Assembly (NCBI GenBank): GCA_965228425.1
Contig: OZ245815.1
Coordinates: 4,774,001 to 4,838,000 of the forward strand
DNA length: 64,000 bases
Direction: 5' to 3'
From: JAJFJD01 sp965228425
GTDB lineage: Bacteria; Pseudomonadota; Alphaproteobacteria; UBA8366
The position numbers and the translations under genes were made by a program. Under the pieces are notes generated by a model. The model was given only the letters and a program-made list of their open reading frames with translations. It made no database searches and was not told where the DNA came from. Positions 9,105 to 17,898 of the stretch are shown piece by piece (positions within the stretch are counted from its first letter, which is position 1; the number at the start of each line of letters is the position of its first letter).

Positions 9105-10532
9105 CTATTCGGCCGCGATCGTGTCATACCTCTCGGCAAACCGTTCGCCGTGATCCGATCCCGCCTCGAAGACCAAATGCTGCGTCAACCCGCGCGCCGA
9201 GCCGAGCGACTCCAAGTCCAGCAGGAGTCGTTCCGCCGCGTCGAAATCATCCGGCGCGAGGAACCCTTCGCAGCAATCGCGGAACTTCGCCGACAGGTCG
9301 GCCTCGTCGAACGGATTGTGGATCGTGCCGCGCGCCCACTTGGACTCGTCCTCGACCACCCGGCCGTCCTTGAGTTCGATCTTCACCTTATGCGGCAACC
9401 GGAAGGTCGGATCGTCGCCTTCGGCATCCTTGTCGTAGGCGTCCATCGTCACCAGCGGCATCAACTCCCGCACTTCGGGCCGCTGCACCGCGTCCGGCGT
9501 AAAGTCGGACAGCGACAGACGGCCGAACTTCAAGGCCAACGCGATGCAGTAGTTCATAGAGAACCGCGCCTCCATCTCCTGCTGCGGGTTGTCGTACATC
9601 AGGTTCCGTTTGTTGCCGAAGCCGACCAGGGTGTCGACCTTAGCGACATCCTCGGCGTCGAACCCATGCTCTTCACGAAGCGCCAGAACGACATCGAGCA
9701 CCCGGTGCGTCGATCCGCAGCAGGGATAGAGCTTGGGCGCAAGGCCGAATTCCTCGATCGCCAGCGGTTCGGCGAACGAATCCTTCAAATGATTCCAGGC
9801 GTTGTCGTCGGCCCCGGCATAAAGATCACGGAACCCGAGCTTGCCTTCCAGCGCCACATCGCGGGCCTGGAAACCGTTCGCCGCAAGCTGCGCCGCCAAC
9901 ACCGCGTTCTTGGCCGCCATGCCAGCGTGATACGGCTTGCCCATCGTCCCGAACTGCACCTTCGGTCCCGACGCCATGCTGACACCCAGGCTGATCGCGT
10001 TGACCATCGCATCCCGGTCCAGACCGAGAAGCCGTCCGCAGGCCGCGGCGGTTCCGATGCAGCCGACCGTCGACGTGCCGTGCCAGCCCATGTCGTAATG
10101 CGCCCGGTTGACGCCGCGCCCGATGGCGCCATGCATCTCCAGGCCAACGATATAGGCATCGATCAACTGCTTGCCCGTGGCGTCGATCTCTTCCGCCAGC
10201 GGTAGCAAGGCCGGAATGAGCACCGCACTCGCATGGGTCAGACCCGGCATATAGTTGTCGTCGAAATCGAGCGCATGCGCCGACATGCCGTTGGCCAGGG
10301 CGGCCCAAGGCGCCGCGGCCTTCGCGGTCGAGCCGAACACCGTGCAGCGGCCGCCGCCATACGGCGCGATCGTCGCGCGCACCCGCGCCGATCCTTCGTC
10401 GCCGGCACCGGCCACCATGCAGGCGATCACATCGAGGATCGCGTCCCGGGCGCGCTGCAGCGCGACCTCCGAGGTGGTTGGGGGCGATTCCGCAGCCCAC
10501 TCGCCCAGAAATTTGGTGACGTCCATCGTCAT
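9105..10532 (-). CDS. MmgE/PrpD family protein
   Basis: A 475-residue member of the MmgE/PrpD family, whose type members dehydrate 2-methylcitrate; other members are immune-responsive-gene-like decarboxylases or of unknown activity. Recognisable blocks are HALDFDDNYMPGLTHASAVLIPALLPLAEE near residue 90 and FGTMGKPYHAGMAAKNAVLAAQLAANGF near residue 195, with KLYPCCGSTH near residue 265. It heads the peptidase run, so a role in the same catabolic route is more likely than in propionate metabolism; no prpB or prpC is nearby. A true PrpD would be expected beside those genes. Confidence 0.88.
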   Translation of the reverse strand: MTMDVTKFLGEWAAESPPTTSEVALQRARDAILDVIACMVAGAGDEGSARVRATIAPYGGGRCTVFGSTAKAAAPWAALANGMSAHALDFDDNYMPGLTHASAVLIPALLPLAEEIDATGKQLIDAYIVGLEMHGAIGRGVNRAHYDMGWHGTSTVGCIGTAAACGRLLGLDRDAMVNAISLGVSMASGPKVQFGTMGKPYHAGMAAKNAVLAAQLAANGFQARDVALEGKLGFRDLYAGADDNAWNHLKDSFAEPLAIEEFGLAPKLYPCCGSTHRVLDVVLALREEHGFDAEDVAKVDTLVGFGNKRNLMYDNPQQEMEARFSMNYCIALALKFGRLSLSDFTPDAVQRPEVRELMPLVTMDAYDKDAEGDDPTFRLPHKVKIELKDGRVVEDESKWARGTIHNPFDEADLSAKFRDCCEGFLAPDDFDAAERLLLDLESLGSARGLTQHLVFEAGSDHGERFAERYDTIAAE

Positions 10533-10575
10533 CGCTCCTGCTGATTGTTCGACCGACCAAACGGATTGTGGCGCG

Positions 10576-10740
10576 TCAGGACGCCGGCTTCAACGCAGCA
10601 TGGGAAAACAGGTGACATTTAAGGCAGGTACCGTCGATGTCGAGCGGCTCCGGCTGAATTCTGCTGCATGTCGGCATTGCGTCGACACACCAAGGATGAA
10701 AAGCACAGGCCGGCGGGGGTCCGCCAGCGTTTCCGACGAT
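10576..10740 (-). pseudogene. Remnant: C-terminal tail of an oligopeptide/dipeptide ABC transporter ATPase (DppF/OppF type)
   Basis: The translated minus strand ends with CAFHPWCVDAMPTC, then PEPLDIDGTCLKCHLF, before a stop at 10576. This matches the cysteine-rich C-terminal extension (oligo_HPY) of DppD/DppF ATPases, where C-x-F-H-x-R-C-x-x-A-M-x-x-C is followed by C-x-L. Upstream of about 10740 the resemblance fades and there are no Walker or signature motifs. The gene is therefore a short leftover of a deleted transporter. Its position directly before the PrpD/M20/M20/M81 run suggests that run was once served by a peptide importer. The left and right limits are approximate. Confidence 0.62.
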
Positions 10741-10831
10741 AGCACAAAGATGAGCGTCGGAAACGTCGAGAACCGGGTTCAAGGTCAAGCCCGGCTCCAC
10801 TCGACCGAACCAACTGCCACCGATAAAGGCG

Positions 10832-11896
10832 TTACCCTGCCGTCAGCGTCGGCCAAAGCTCATCGCCGCCCTTGGCCGCGATCATTGTGCCGAGACGGAC
10901 CGCCCATTCGCTCTCGCTGCCGAAGTCATCGCGCCACGACCACAGCCGGCGCGAATAGCGGTGTAGGATATGTTCAATCGTGAATCCGATCGCGCCATGC
11001 ACCTGATGTCCGATGGCCGCGCCCTCGCCAGCCGCTTCGCCGACACGAATTTTCGCCGACGCGACCTCCAGCACCACATGCTCGTCGAACCCGTCGCTGC
11101 GCCGGATTGCATCCGCGGCCGACGCCGAGACGGCGATCGCAGCGGAGACCTCACCAGCGAGCCGGGCAAGATTGTGCTGCACCGCCTGGAATTTCGAGAT
11201 TGCCCGCCCGAATGCGGTTCGGTCCTTGGAATACTCCACCGACACGTCGAGGATCGCCTGCAGCGCCCCGGCCATCTGCATCGACCGCACCGCCGCGCCC
11301 ATCAGAAAAACCGAATCCTCGTCGATGCCGTCCGGCACGTCGGCAACCGCAGCCAACGCGGCGCCGTCGAAGGTGATGTCGTCCTTGGGTTCGTCCGCAA
11401 GACTGCGCCCTTCCGCGACGCTGCCCTGCGACCGTTCGACCAACGCGACCTTGACCGCGTCGCCCTGCCGCGCCACGACGGCGATATGCTCGGCGTCGCG
11501 GGCGAAGGGTACTTGATGCGCCGTCCCGGATAGTGTCCCATCATCGCCGATGGATAGCGTGTCGCCCTTGCGAACGGGAGCGATGGTCATCGCCTCCATC
11601 GGCGATTCGAGACCGGCCTGCGACAACAGCCATCCGGCCAACAGGGTTTCGGCCAAGGGGACGGGCACCGCATAGGATCCGGCGACGCGAAGGACATCGA
11701 ACCCGTCTTGCATTTCCGCCCCGGCGCCGCCCAGAGTATCCGGTACCCATGTCAGCGTCAGGCCCGACTCCTGCAACGCCGTCCAGAGCGGTTGCCGCCA
11801 CGACTCGTCCTCGGCGTTGTTTACGGTCTGCGGATCGCAAAGGTCCTGAAATATCTTCGTCGTGGTGTCGACGATGATGCTGTCGGCGTCGCTCAT
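10832..11896 (-). CDS. Acyl-CoA dehydrogenase family protein (short form)
   Basis: A 354-residue acyl-CoA dehydrogenase-like flavoprotein. The C-terminal FAD-binding helices are recognisable: YSKDRTAFGRAISKFQAVQHNLARLAGE, then GHQVHGAIGFTIEHILHRYSRRLWSW. The middle domain is degenerate compared with the partner at 12073, a common pattern in two-gene dehydrogenase pairs where the subunits form a heteromer. It is divergently oriented from that partner, with 176 bp between the two starts, so they may share a control region. The catalytic base is not obvious. Substrate unknown. Confidence 0.85.
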   Translation of the reverse strand: MSDADSIIVDTTTKIFQDLCDPQTVNNAEDESWRQPLWTALQESGLTLTWVPDTLGGAGAEMQDGFDVLRVAGSYAVPVPLAETLLAGWLLSQAGLESPMEAMTIAPVRKGDTLSIGDDGTLSGTAHQVPFARDAEHIAVVARQGDAVKVALVERSQGSVAEGRSLADEPKDDITFDGAALAAVADVPDGIDEDSVFLMGAAVRSMQMAGALQAILDVSVEYSKDRTAFGRAISKFQAVQHNLARLAGEVSAAIAVSASAADAIRRSDGFDEHVVLEVASAKIRVGEAAGEGAAIGHQVHGAIGFTIEHILHRYSRRLWSWRDDFGSESEWAVRLGTMIAAKGGDELWPTLTAG

Positions 11897-12072
11897 CGGT
11901 TCCTAGTCCTTTGTAATCACGGTCAATGTGACAAGACCGTCAGGCTGCGGATATTATTCGGGGCGATCCTGCGAGCAGCGGATCGACACTTTCTTGAACT
12001 ACACTTACCGCCTTCGGTGCCACGCCTGCAAATGAGGACGGGCCGAACAACCTAACGGAGACGCGCGCCGCC

Positions 12073-13233
12073 ATGTCCAGCACGATCGAATTCGATCCGA
12101 TCCGACTTCCGCCCGAAGCCGAGGCGCTGCGCACCGAAGTCCGCGCGTTTCTCAAAGATGAAATCGCCGCCGGAACTTTCGATCCGCATTCCGCACACCT
12201 AGGCGGCAGCTTCAATCCGGAATTCAGCCGGAAGGTCGGCGAACGCGGCTGGATCGGCCTGACATGGCCCAAGGAATACGGCGGCCACGAGCGCAGTTTC
12301 CTGGAGCGCTACGTGGTCACCGAGGAATTCCGTGTCTCCGGCGCACCGACCCGGGCGCACTTCACCGCCGACCGGCAGAGCGGCCCGATGCTGCTGAAAT
12401 ACGCCCCGGACGAGGTCAAGCAGGACATCGTGCCGCGCATTACGCGCGGCGAATGCTATTTCTGCATCGGCATGAGCGAGCCGGATTCAGGGTCCGACCT
12501 TTTCGCCGCCAAGACGAAGGCGGAGAAGACCGCCGATGGCTGGCGCATCAACGGCCGCAAGGTCTGGACCAGCAATGCGCACCGCTCGCATTACATGATT
12601 GGCCTGTTCCGCACATCCCCGGCCACCGAGGACAACCGGCGGCATGGCCTGACGCAATTCCTGGTGGACATGAGCACACCCGGCATCACGGTGCGGCCGC
12701 TCCTTCACCTGACCGGCAACCACGAATTCAACGAAGTGATCTTCGAGGACGCGGTGTTGCCGGAGAACGCCGTGCTGGGCGAAGTCGACTCCGCCTGGAA
12801 ACAGGCAACCAGCGAACTCGCTTATGAGCGCAGCGGTCCGGAACGCTTTCTCGAGACCATCTATATCCTGCCGGAACTGGTCAACGTGCTCGGCAAGGAG
12901 CCGGACGTGCGTGGCGCCGAAGGAATCGGCCGCCTCGTCGCGCAGCTTCACACACTGCGCCGCATGTCGATTTCGGTGAACGGCATGCTCGCGGCGGGCA
13001 AGGAACCGGTGCTCGAAGGTTCGGTCGTCAAGGACCTCGGCACGAACTGGGAACAGGCGCTGCCGGCGAAGGCGCGCGAACTGTCGGCTTTCGCGCAGGC
13101 GGATCCCGGCAACCGCGCCGATTTCGACGAGTTGATGCGCTTCGCGACGCTGATTGCGCCGAAACTCACCATCCAGGGCGGCACGCGGGAAATCCTGCGC
13201 GGCATTATCGCCCGCGGCCTGGGGCTACGCTGA
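12073..13233 (+). CDS. Acyl-CoA dehydrogenase
   Basis: A 386-residue acyl-CoA dehydrogenase. WIGLTWPKEYGGHERSFLERYVVTEEF marks the N-terminal helical domain, CYFCIGMSEPDSGSDLFAAKTKA near residue 138 is the FAD/substrate motif, and QGGTREILRGIIARGLGLR is the typical C-terminal end. It oxidises an acyl-CoA to the 2-enoyl-CoA with electrons passed to ETF. The NDP-forming synthetase follows on the same strand after 63 bp, so an acid is probably activated and then oxidised by these neighbours. Divergent from the short dehydrogenase at 10832. Confidence 0.9.
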   Translation: MSSTIEFDPIRLPPEAEALRTEVRAFLKDEIAAGTFDPHSAHLGGSFNPEFSRKVGERGWIGLTWPKEYGGHERSFLERYVVTEEFRVSGAPTRAHFTADRQSGPMLLKYAPDEVKQDIVPRITRGECYFCIGMSEPDSGSDLFAAKTKAEKTADGWRINGRKVWTSNAHRSHYMIGLFRTSPATEDNRRHGLTQFLVDMSTPGITVRPLLHLTGNHEFNEVIFEDAVLPENAVLGEVDSAWKQATSELAYERSGPERFLETIYILPELVNVLGKEPDVRGAEGIGRLVAQLHTLRRMSISVNGMLAAGKEPVLEGSVVKDLGTNWEQALPAKARELSAFAQADPGNRADFDELMRFATLIAPKLTIQGGTREILRGIIARGLGLR

Positions 13234-13296
13234 CCCGTCCGCACCGGCCGTTCATCGACTGAAACAACAAGAGGTCCGCTCAGGACACCCGATATC

Positions 13297-15462
13297 ATGC
13301 CCGACATCTCCGCCCTTCTGTCCCCGAAATCCGTGGCGGTCATCGGCGCGTCGCCGAACGCGCATATCATCCGCGGCCGCATCATGCATGTCCTCGGCTG
13401 CCACGAATTCCCCGGCAATATCTATCCAGTCAGCCGCAGCAACGACGAGATCAACGGCCTAAAGGCCTACCGCACGGTCGCCGACATCCCCGAGCGGGTC
13501 GATCTGGCGGTCCTCGTGATTCCGGCGGCAAATGTCGCGGGCGCGTTGACCGACTGCGGCGAAGCGGGCGTGCGGGCCGCGATGATCATCAGTTCCGGTT
13601 TCGCCGAGGAATCGGGCGAAGCGGGCGACGCCTTGCAAGATGAAATCCGGGCGATCGCCGAGAAATACGATCTCGCCATCGGCGGTCCCAACTCCGAAGG
13701 CTTCGCCAACATGCTGGCGCCGCTCTGCGCCACCTTCAGTGCCACGGTGGACAACCCCGACCTGCCGTTGGTGCCACCACACCGGTCCGACGGTTATATC
13801 GGCGTTACGGCGCAAAGCGGCGGTATCGGCTTCTCCTTCTACGACCGGGGCCGGCCCAAGGAATTGCCGTTCAGCTACGTGATGACCACCGGCAACGAAG
13901 CCTGCCTCTCGGGCCTTGATTTCGTCGACTACATGCTCGACGACGGCAAGACCGAGGTGATCCTGATGTTCATGGAGGACATCAAAAACCCGGAACGCTT
14001 CGCGCCCATCGCCGAAAAGGCGTTGCGGGCCGGGAAGCCGATCATCCTCACCAAGATTGGGCGCTCGGAAGCCGGACAACGCGCCGCGGCCTCCCACACG
14101 GCGGCGATGACCGGCGCCTACACCGCCTACAAGGCGATGTTCGACAGATACGGCGTGATCGAAGGCTTCGACATCGAGGATATCGTCGATCTTGCCGCGG
14201 GATTTTCGCGATACCGCAACAAGCTCCCACTCGGCAAGCGGGTCGGCATCGCCACCGGTTCGGGCGGCGGCGGCGGATGGATGGCGGATTCATGCGCGGC
14301 AGCCGGGCTCGAAGTGCCGCCGTTGGACGCCGCGACGCGGGCGGTCATCGACGAATTCCTGCCGCCCTACGGCACGTCCCAGAATCCGGTCGATGGTACC
14401 GCGCAGGCGATCCGGCAGGTCGGCTACGGAAAGATGGCGGGGATGGTCGCGCATTCCCCGGAAGTGGATTCGGTGATCGTCGTGACCTCGGCCCGCAACG
14501 CCGCCGGGTACGAACGGGAAGAGGAAAACCTAAAACAGGTCGCCGCCGAATGCGAAAAGCCGATCCTATTCTGCAGCTATACGCTGAACCGCGGCACGGC
14601 GATGGAACTGCTGAACCGCGCCGGGTACCCGCTCTATACGAATATGCGGAACTGCGCCCGCACGATGGCGGCAATGGCCGATTACCAAGCCTTTCGCGAC
14701 CGCTTTCTCAAAACGCCGGAGATCGCGACGACACCCGCCACGGTTAAGGAGGCAGCGGTGCCGTTACTCGCCGATGCGGGGGCCGTCCTGTGTGAGTATC
14801 AGGCCATGCCGGTTCTCGCCGCCTACGGCATACCCGTACCGGACGGCCGGCTGACGAAAAAGCCGGACGACGCGGTCAAAGCATTCGACGACATCGGCGG
14901 CCCGGTCGCCCTCAAGGTCCAGTCGCCGGATGTGCTGCACAAGACCGACGCCGGCGCGGTCGCGCTCGGATTGGACAATGCGGCGGCGATCGAAGAGGCC
15001 TTTTCATCCTTGAGCGAAAACGCCACCACCTATCATCAAAAATCCAACAACGGCGCCCCTGACATCCACGGCGTATTGGTGCAGCCGATGGCGAAGCGCG
15101 GACAGGAGATCATCCTCGGCGTCAATCACGACGACGCCTTCGGGCCGATGCTCATGGTCGGTCTCGGCGGTATTCATGTGGAAGTGCTGCGCGACGTGGC
15201 CTTCTCCCCGGTGCCGTTGACAACCGACGGAGCGGCGCAGGTTCTGGACCGATTGAAGAGCCGGAAAATACTGGATGGAGTACGCGGCGGACCGGCCGCC
15301 GACATCGATGCGCTGCTCGACCTGATCGTCAAACTCTCGCAGCTTGCCGCCGACCACGCGGACACGATCGCGGAAATCGATCTGAATCCCGTCCTCGTTC
15401 ACCCTGAGGGCGAAGGCGTGTCGATCGTCGATGCCTTGATCGTGAAACGCAGGGCCGATTAG
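13297..15462 (+). CDS. Acetate--CoA ligase family protein (NDP-forming acyl-CoA synthetase, fused)
   Basis: The 721-residue protein has the fused alpha-beta layout. A CoA-binding domain occupies about residues 1-130 (SPKSVAVIGASPNAHIIRG), a succinyl-CoA ligase-like domain follows, with SHTAAMTGAYTAY carrying the probable phospho-His, and an ATP-grasp domain lies at about 500-720 (GGPVALKVQSPDVLHKTDAGAV). These enzymes interconvert acyl-CoA plus NDP and phosphate with acid, CoA and NTP. It follows the acyl-CoA dehydrogenase. Its stop codon overlaps that of the convergent senA-like gene by 3 to 4 bases, leaving no room for an intergenic terminator. Confidence 0.9.
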   Translation: MPDISALLSPKSVAVIGASPNAHIIRGRIMHVLGCHEFPGNIYPVSRSNDEINGLKAYRTVADIPERVDLAVLVIPAANVAGALTDCGEAGVRAAMIISSGFAEESGEAGDALQDEIRAIAEKYDLAIGGPNSEGFANMLAPLCATFSATVDNPDLPLVPPHRSDGYIGVTAQSGGIGFSFYDRGRPKELPFSYVMTTGNEACLSGLDFVDYMLDDGKTEVILMFMEDIKNPERFAPIAEKALRAGKPIILTKIGRSEAGQRAAASHTAAMTGAYTAYKAMFDRYGVIEGFDIEDIVDLAAGFSRYRNKLPLGKRVGIATGSGGGGGWMADSCAAAGLEVPPLDAATRAVIDEFLPPYGTSQNPVDGTAQAIRQVGYGKMAGMVAHSPEVDSVIVVTSARNAAGYEREEENLKQVAAECEKPILFCSYTLNRGTAMELLNRAGYPLYTNMRNCARTMAAMADYQAFRDRFLKTPEIATTPATVKEAAVPLLADAGAVLCEYQAMPVLAAYGIPVPDGRLTKKPDDAVKAFDDIGGPVALKVQSPDVLHKTDAGAVALGLDNAAAIEEAFSSLSENATTYHQKSNNGAPDIHGVLVQPMAKRGQEIILGVNHDDAFGPMLMVGLGGIHVEVLRDVAFSPVPLTTDGAAQVLDRLKSRKILDGVRGGPAADIDALLDLIVKLSQLAADHADTIAEIDLNPVLVHPEGEGVSIVDALIVKRRAD

Positions 15463-16772
15463 TCACCGGCGGCACAGGTCCGGAATCCGGCGAACACATC
15501 CCGCCGGTCCGGGCCGAAGTAGTTGCGGTAAAGCCCGCTGATCATACGACCCCGCGTCGTCCACGCGCCGCCGCGTAACACCCGCGTCGAACCGAACAAA
15601 GGCTGGGAGTATTCCTTGTAGTCGTCCGGCGCAAAACCCGGAAACGGCTTGAAAACGTCCTGCGTCCACTCCCAGACATTGCCGATCATCTGCCGGCAGC
15701 CATAGGCGCTGTCCCCTGCCGGATGCGCCGCGACATCGACGCAGCCGAGGTTGAAGCCATCTAGATTGGCATGGTCCGGCGTCGGCTCCTCGTCGCCCCA
15801 AGGGTACCGGCGTTTCCGCAGGACACCGTTGCTCGTTTCCGGCTCCGTCGTCGCGGCCAATTCCCATTCCGCCTCGGTCGGCAATCGCCGGCCGGCCCAC
15901 CGGCAATATGCATTGGCCTCGTGCCAGCAGACGTGGATGACCGGTTGATCGAGCGGCAGGTCGACGACCTGGTCGAACCGCCGGACGCCAAAATCACCAT
16001 GCTCGCCCGGGACCCAATAGATCGGGTGCTCTGCCGCCGCTTCCTGGCGCCAAGCCCAACCGCCCGCATCCCAATGCGATTCCGTCCGGTATCCGCCGTC
16101 TGCAACGAACTCGGCGAATTCGCGGTTGGTGACCGGCGCCCGCGCCATCCTGAACGGCGCGACGGTTACCGGGCGCGCCCATTTTTCGTTGTCGAACAGA
16201 AAGGGTGCGTCCTTTTCGGCACCCATACGATACGTGCCGCCCGCGATCGCCGCGTCACCGGGCAACGGACCCTTTTTCGGCGCGTCCCGAGCGACCGATG
16301 CGCCCTCGAACACCGGCATCGGGTATGCCAGTGTCTGCCGCGCCCAGGTGAAGGCCTCTGTATGCATGTCTTCGTGAAAGACCGTGAACTGATAAAGATA
16401 GCTGTGCCGTTCGTCCGCCATCGCCCTGTCGCCCAAGCGATCGATCAACGCGTCCTGTACGTCCTGCATGTAGGCGAGGATCTCGTTCAGCGGCAGCACC
16501 GGCAGATCCCACCGCGTTTCATGCGCAATCGCGATGGAGTCATAAAGCGCATCTCCTGTCGCGAGCATGGGTTCTTGGTTGTACAATCGCCGCAGAATGA
16601 AATTTTCGTAGAACCAGCCGACATGCCCGATTTCCCAAATCAACGGATTCAACGTCGGCAGCTTCGGCCCGATGAATTGGTCCGGCGTCAGCCCTTGAAC
16701 CAACTCGAGCGTGCGGCGGCGCGCACTCGTCATCATGTCGATCAGGTGCGATTTGGGGACAGGATCGGTCAT
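15459..16772 (-). CDS. senA: Selenoneine synthase-like, EgtB/SUMF1-type nonheme iron enzyme
   Basis: The 437-residue protein has an N-terminal DinB-like domain and a C-terminal FGE-sulfatase domain, as in EgtB. The iron ligands fall almost exactly where EgtB has them: His50 in WEIGHVGWFYENF, and His133, His137 and Glu139 in the HEDMHTE motif. The C-terminal domain shows GGTYRMGAEKDAPF, RRLPTEAEWELA and GNVWEWTQDVF. EgtB joins hercynine to a thiol with O2. SenA, described in bacterial selenoneine synthesis, uses a selenosugar instead. I choose SenA because the adjacent genes are SenB-like and SelD-like. The alternative is an EgtB making ergothioneine. Its start lies 14 bp from the divergent senB start. 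Hercynine would have to come from an EgtD outside the window. Confidence 0.82.
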   Translation of the reverse strand: MTDPVPKSHLIDMMTSARRRTLELVQGLTPDQFIGPKLPTLNPLIWEIGHVGWFYENFILRRLYNQEPMLATGDALYDSIAIAHETRWDLPVLPLNEILAYMQDVQDALIDRLGDRAMADERHSYLYQFTVFHEDMHTEAFTWARQTLAYPMPVFEGASVARDAPKKGPLPGDAAIAGGTYRMGAEKDAPFLFDNEKWARPVTVAPFRMARAPVTNREFAEFVADGGYRTESHWDAGGWAWRQEAAAEHPIYWVPGEHGDFGVRRFDQVVDLPLDQPVIHVCWHEANAYCRWAGRRLPTEAEWELAATTEPETSNGVLRKRRYPWGDEEPTPDHANLDGFNLGCVDVAAHPAGDSAYGCRQMIGNVWEWTQDVFKPFPGFAPDDYKEYSQPLFGSTRVLRGGAWTTRGRMISGLYRNYFGPDRRDVFAGFRTCAAGD

Positions 16773-16786
16773 GGGCTAACCATTTA

Positions 16787-17752
16787 ATGCAAAACGGCCT
16801 GAAGATTAGCCTTATCACGCCCGCCGGCAAACAGTCGCGCAACGGGAACCGAACGACGGCGGTGCGATGGCACGACATCCTGCGCCGTCTCGGTCATGAG
16901 GTCATCGTCGCGACGGAGTATGAGAACGAGCCGGTCGACGCGATGATTGCCGTGCATGCCTGGCGCAGCGCCGACTCAATCCTCCGCTTCCATGACCGGT
17001 ATCCGAACCGGCCGATGATCGTCCTCCTGGCCGGAACAGACATTTACAAGTTTCAGCACAGTCATCCCGAAGAGACCTACCGCTCGATGGACACCGCCGA
17101 TGCGCTGGTGTGTCTGCACGGGTTGGTACATCGCGATATTCCGGACCGGTTCCACGACAAACTCCATGTCATCCATCAATCGGCCCTGCCGCTGAACCGG
17201 ACGCGCCGGCCGTCGCGGCGCACCGTGGACATCTGCGTCATCGGCCATCTGCGCGAGGAAAAGGACCCCTTGCGCGCCGCCGAAGCCGCGCGGCTGTTGC
17301 CGGACGATTCCCGTATCCGCATTGTGCATCTGGGCAACGCGCATGACGAGAGCTGGGCCGAGCGCGCGCGGGAAGAGATGGCCGCTAATCCGAGATATGA
17401 CTGGCGCGGCGAAGCGCCGGGATGGCAGGTACGGCGGCTGTTCGATTCGTCCCATGCGATGGTGTTGAGTTCGATCATGGAAGGCGGCGCCAATGTGATC
17501 TCGGAAGCAGTCGCCGCCGACGTCCCGGTGATCGCGTCGGACATTTCGGGATCGATCGGGCTACTGGGAGACGACTATGCCGGCTACTACCCGGTCGGCG
17601 ACACGTCGGCCCTCGCAGCTTGCCTGGACCGGGTCGAGCACGACCGCGACTATTTGAAGACGCTGACGCGCCAATGCCGCGAACGCGCCGAACTGTTCAA
17701 ACCGGAACATGAAGAAGCGGCCTGGCGGAAATTGCTGCAAACCTTTGCGTAA
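16787..17752 (+). CDS. senB: Selenosugar synthase-like glycosyltransferase
   Basis: A 321-residue GT4-like protein. It starts with LKISLITPAGKQSRNGNRTTAVRW, the pattern of the SenB/TIGR04348 family (an N-terminal ITPA plus GNR and a W about 26-28 residues in). The GT4 nucleotide-sugar motif E-x7-E is seen at Glu232-Glu240 (MEGGANVISEAVAADVPVIAS). The known SenB transfers selenium from selenophosphate to a UDP-sugar to give a selenosugar. It lies between senA (divergent) and the selD fusion (convergent). The start at ATG 16787 has no clear Shine-Dalgarno, and the sequence up to it is only 14 bp beyond the opposite start. Confidence 0.82.
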   Translation: MQNGLKISLITPAGKQSRNGNRTTAVRWHDILRRLGHEVIVATEYENEPVDAMIAVHAWRSADSILRFHDRYPNRPMIVLLAGTDIYKFQHSHPEETYRSMDTADALVCLHGLVHRDIPDRFHDKLHVIHQSALPLNRTRRPSRRTVDICVIGHLREEKDPLRAAEAARLLPDDSRIRIVHLGNAHDESWAERAREEMAANPRYDWRGEAPGWQVRRLFDSSHAMVLSSIMEGGANVISEAVAADVPVIASDISGSIGLLGDDYAGYYPVGDTSALAACLDRVEHDRDYLKTLTRQCRERAELFKPEHEEAAWRKLLQTFA

Positions 17753-17802
17753 CTGAACCTGGTATCCAGCTTCCGCGGGAATGATCAAGGGGTACCGACC
17801 TA

Positions 17803-17868
17803 GCCTCATGCGGAGCCCGTCGAAGCATACCCAACGCCTAGCACGCTTCGACAAGCTCGGGGTGAGGC
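17803..17868. repeat. Inverted-repeat hairpin, REP-like, between convergent senB and selD fusion
   Basis: Two 24-base arms at 17803-17826 and 17845-17868 are near-complementary: GCCTCA, GAGC and GTCGAAGC pair with their reverse complements, with two short mismatched stretches. An 18-base loop separates them. The element GAGCTTGTCGAAG is known in many proteobacterial genomes as an intergenic palindrome. Next to it, at about 17765-17788, a TCCGCGGGAATGATC-type segment resembles another common intergenic repeat. It lies between two converging genes and may serve as a bidirectional terminator. Confidence 0.6.
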
Positions 17869-17898
17869 AAATAAAAGGATTTGAGCCAACCGAAGCGC

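Noticed and set aside
15459..16772. Ergothioneine EgtB as the primary call
   Set aside because: Not excluded by the protein alone, but the SenB-like and SelD neighbours and absence of egtA/C/D/E beside it favour SenA.
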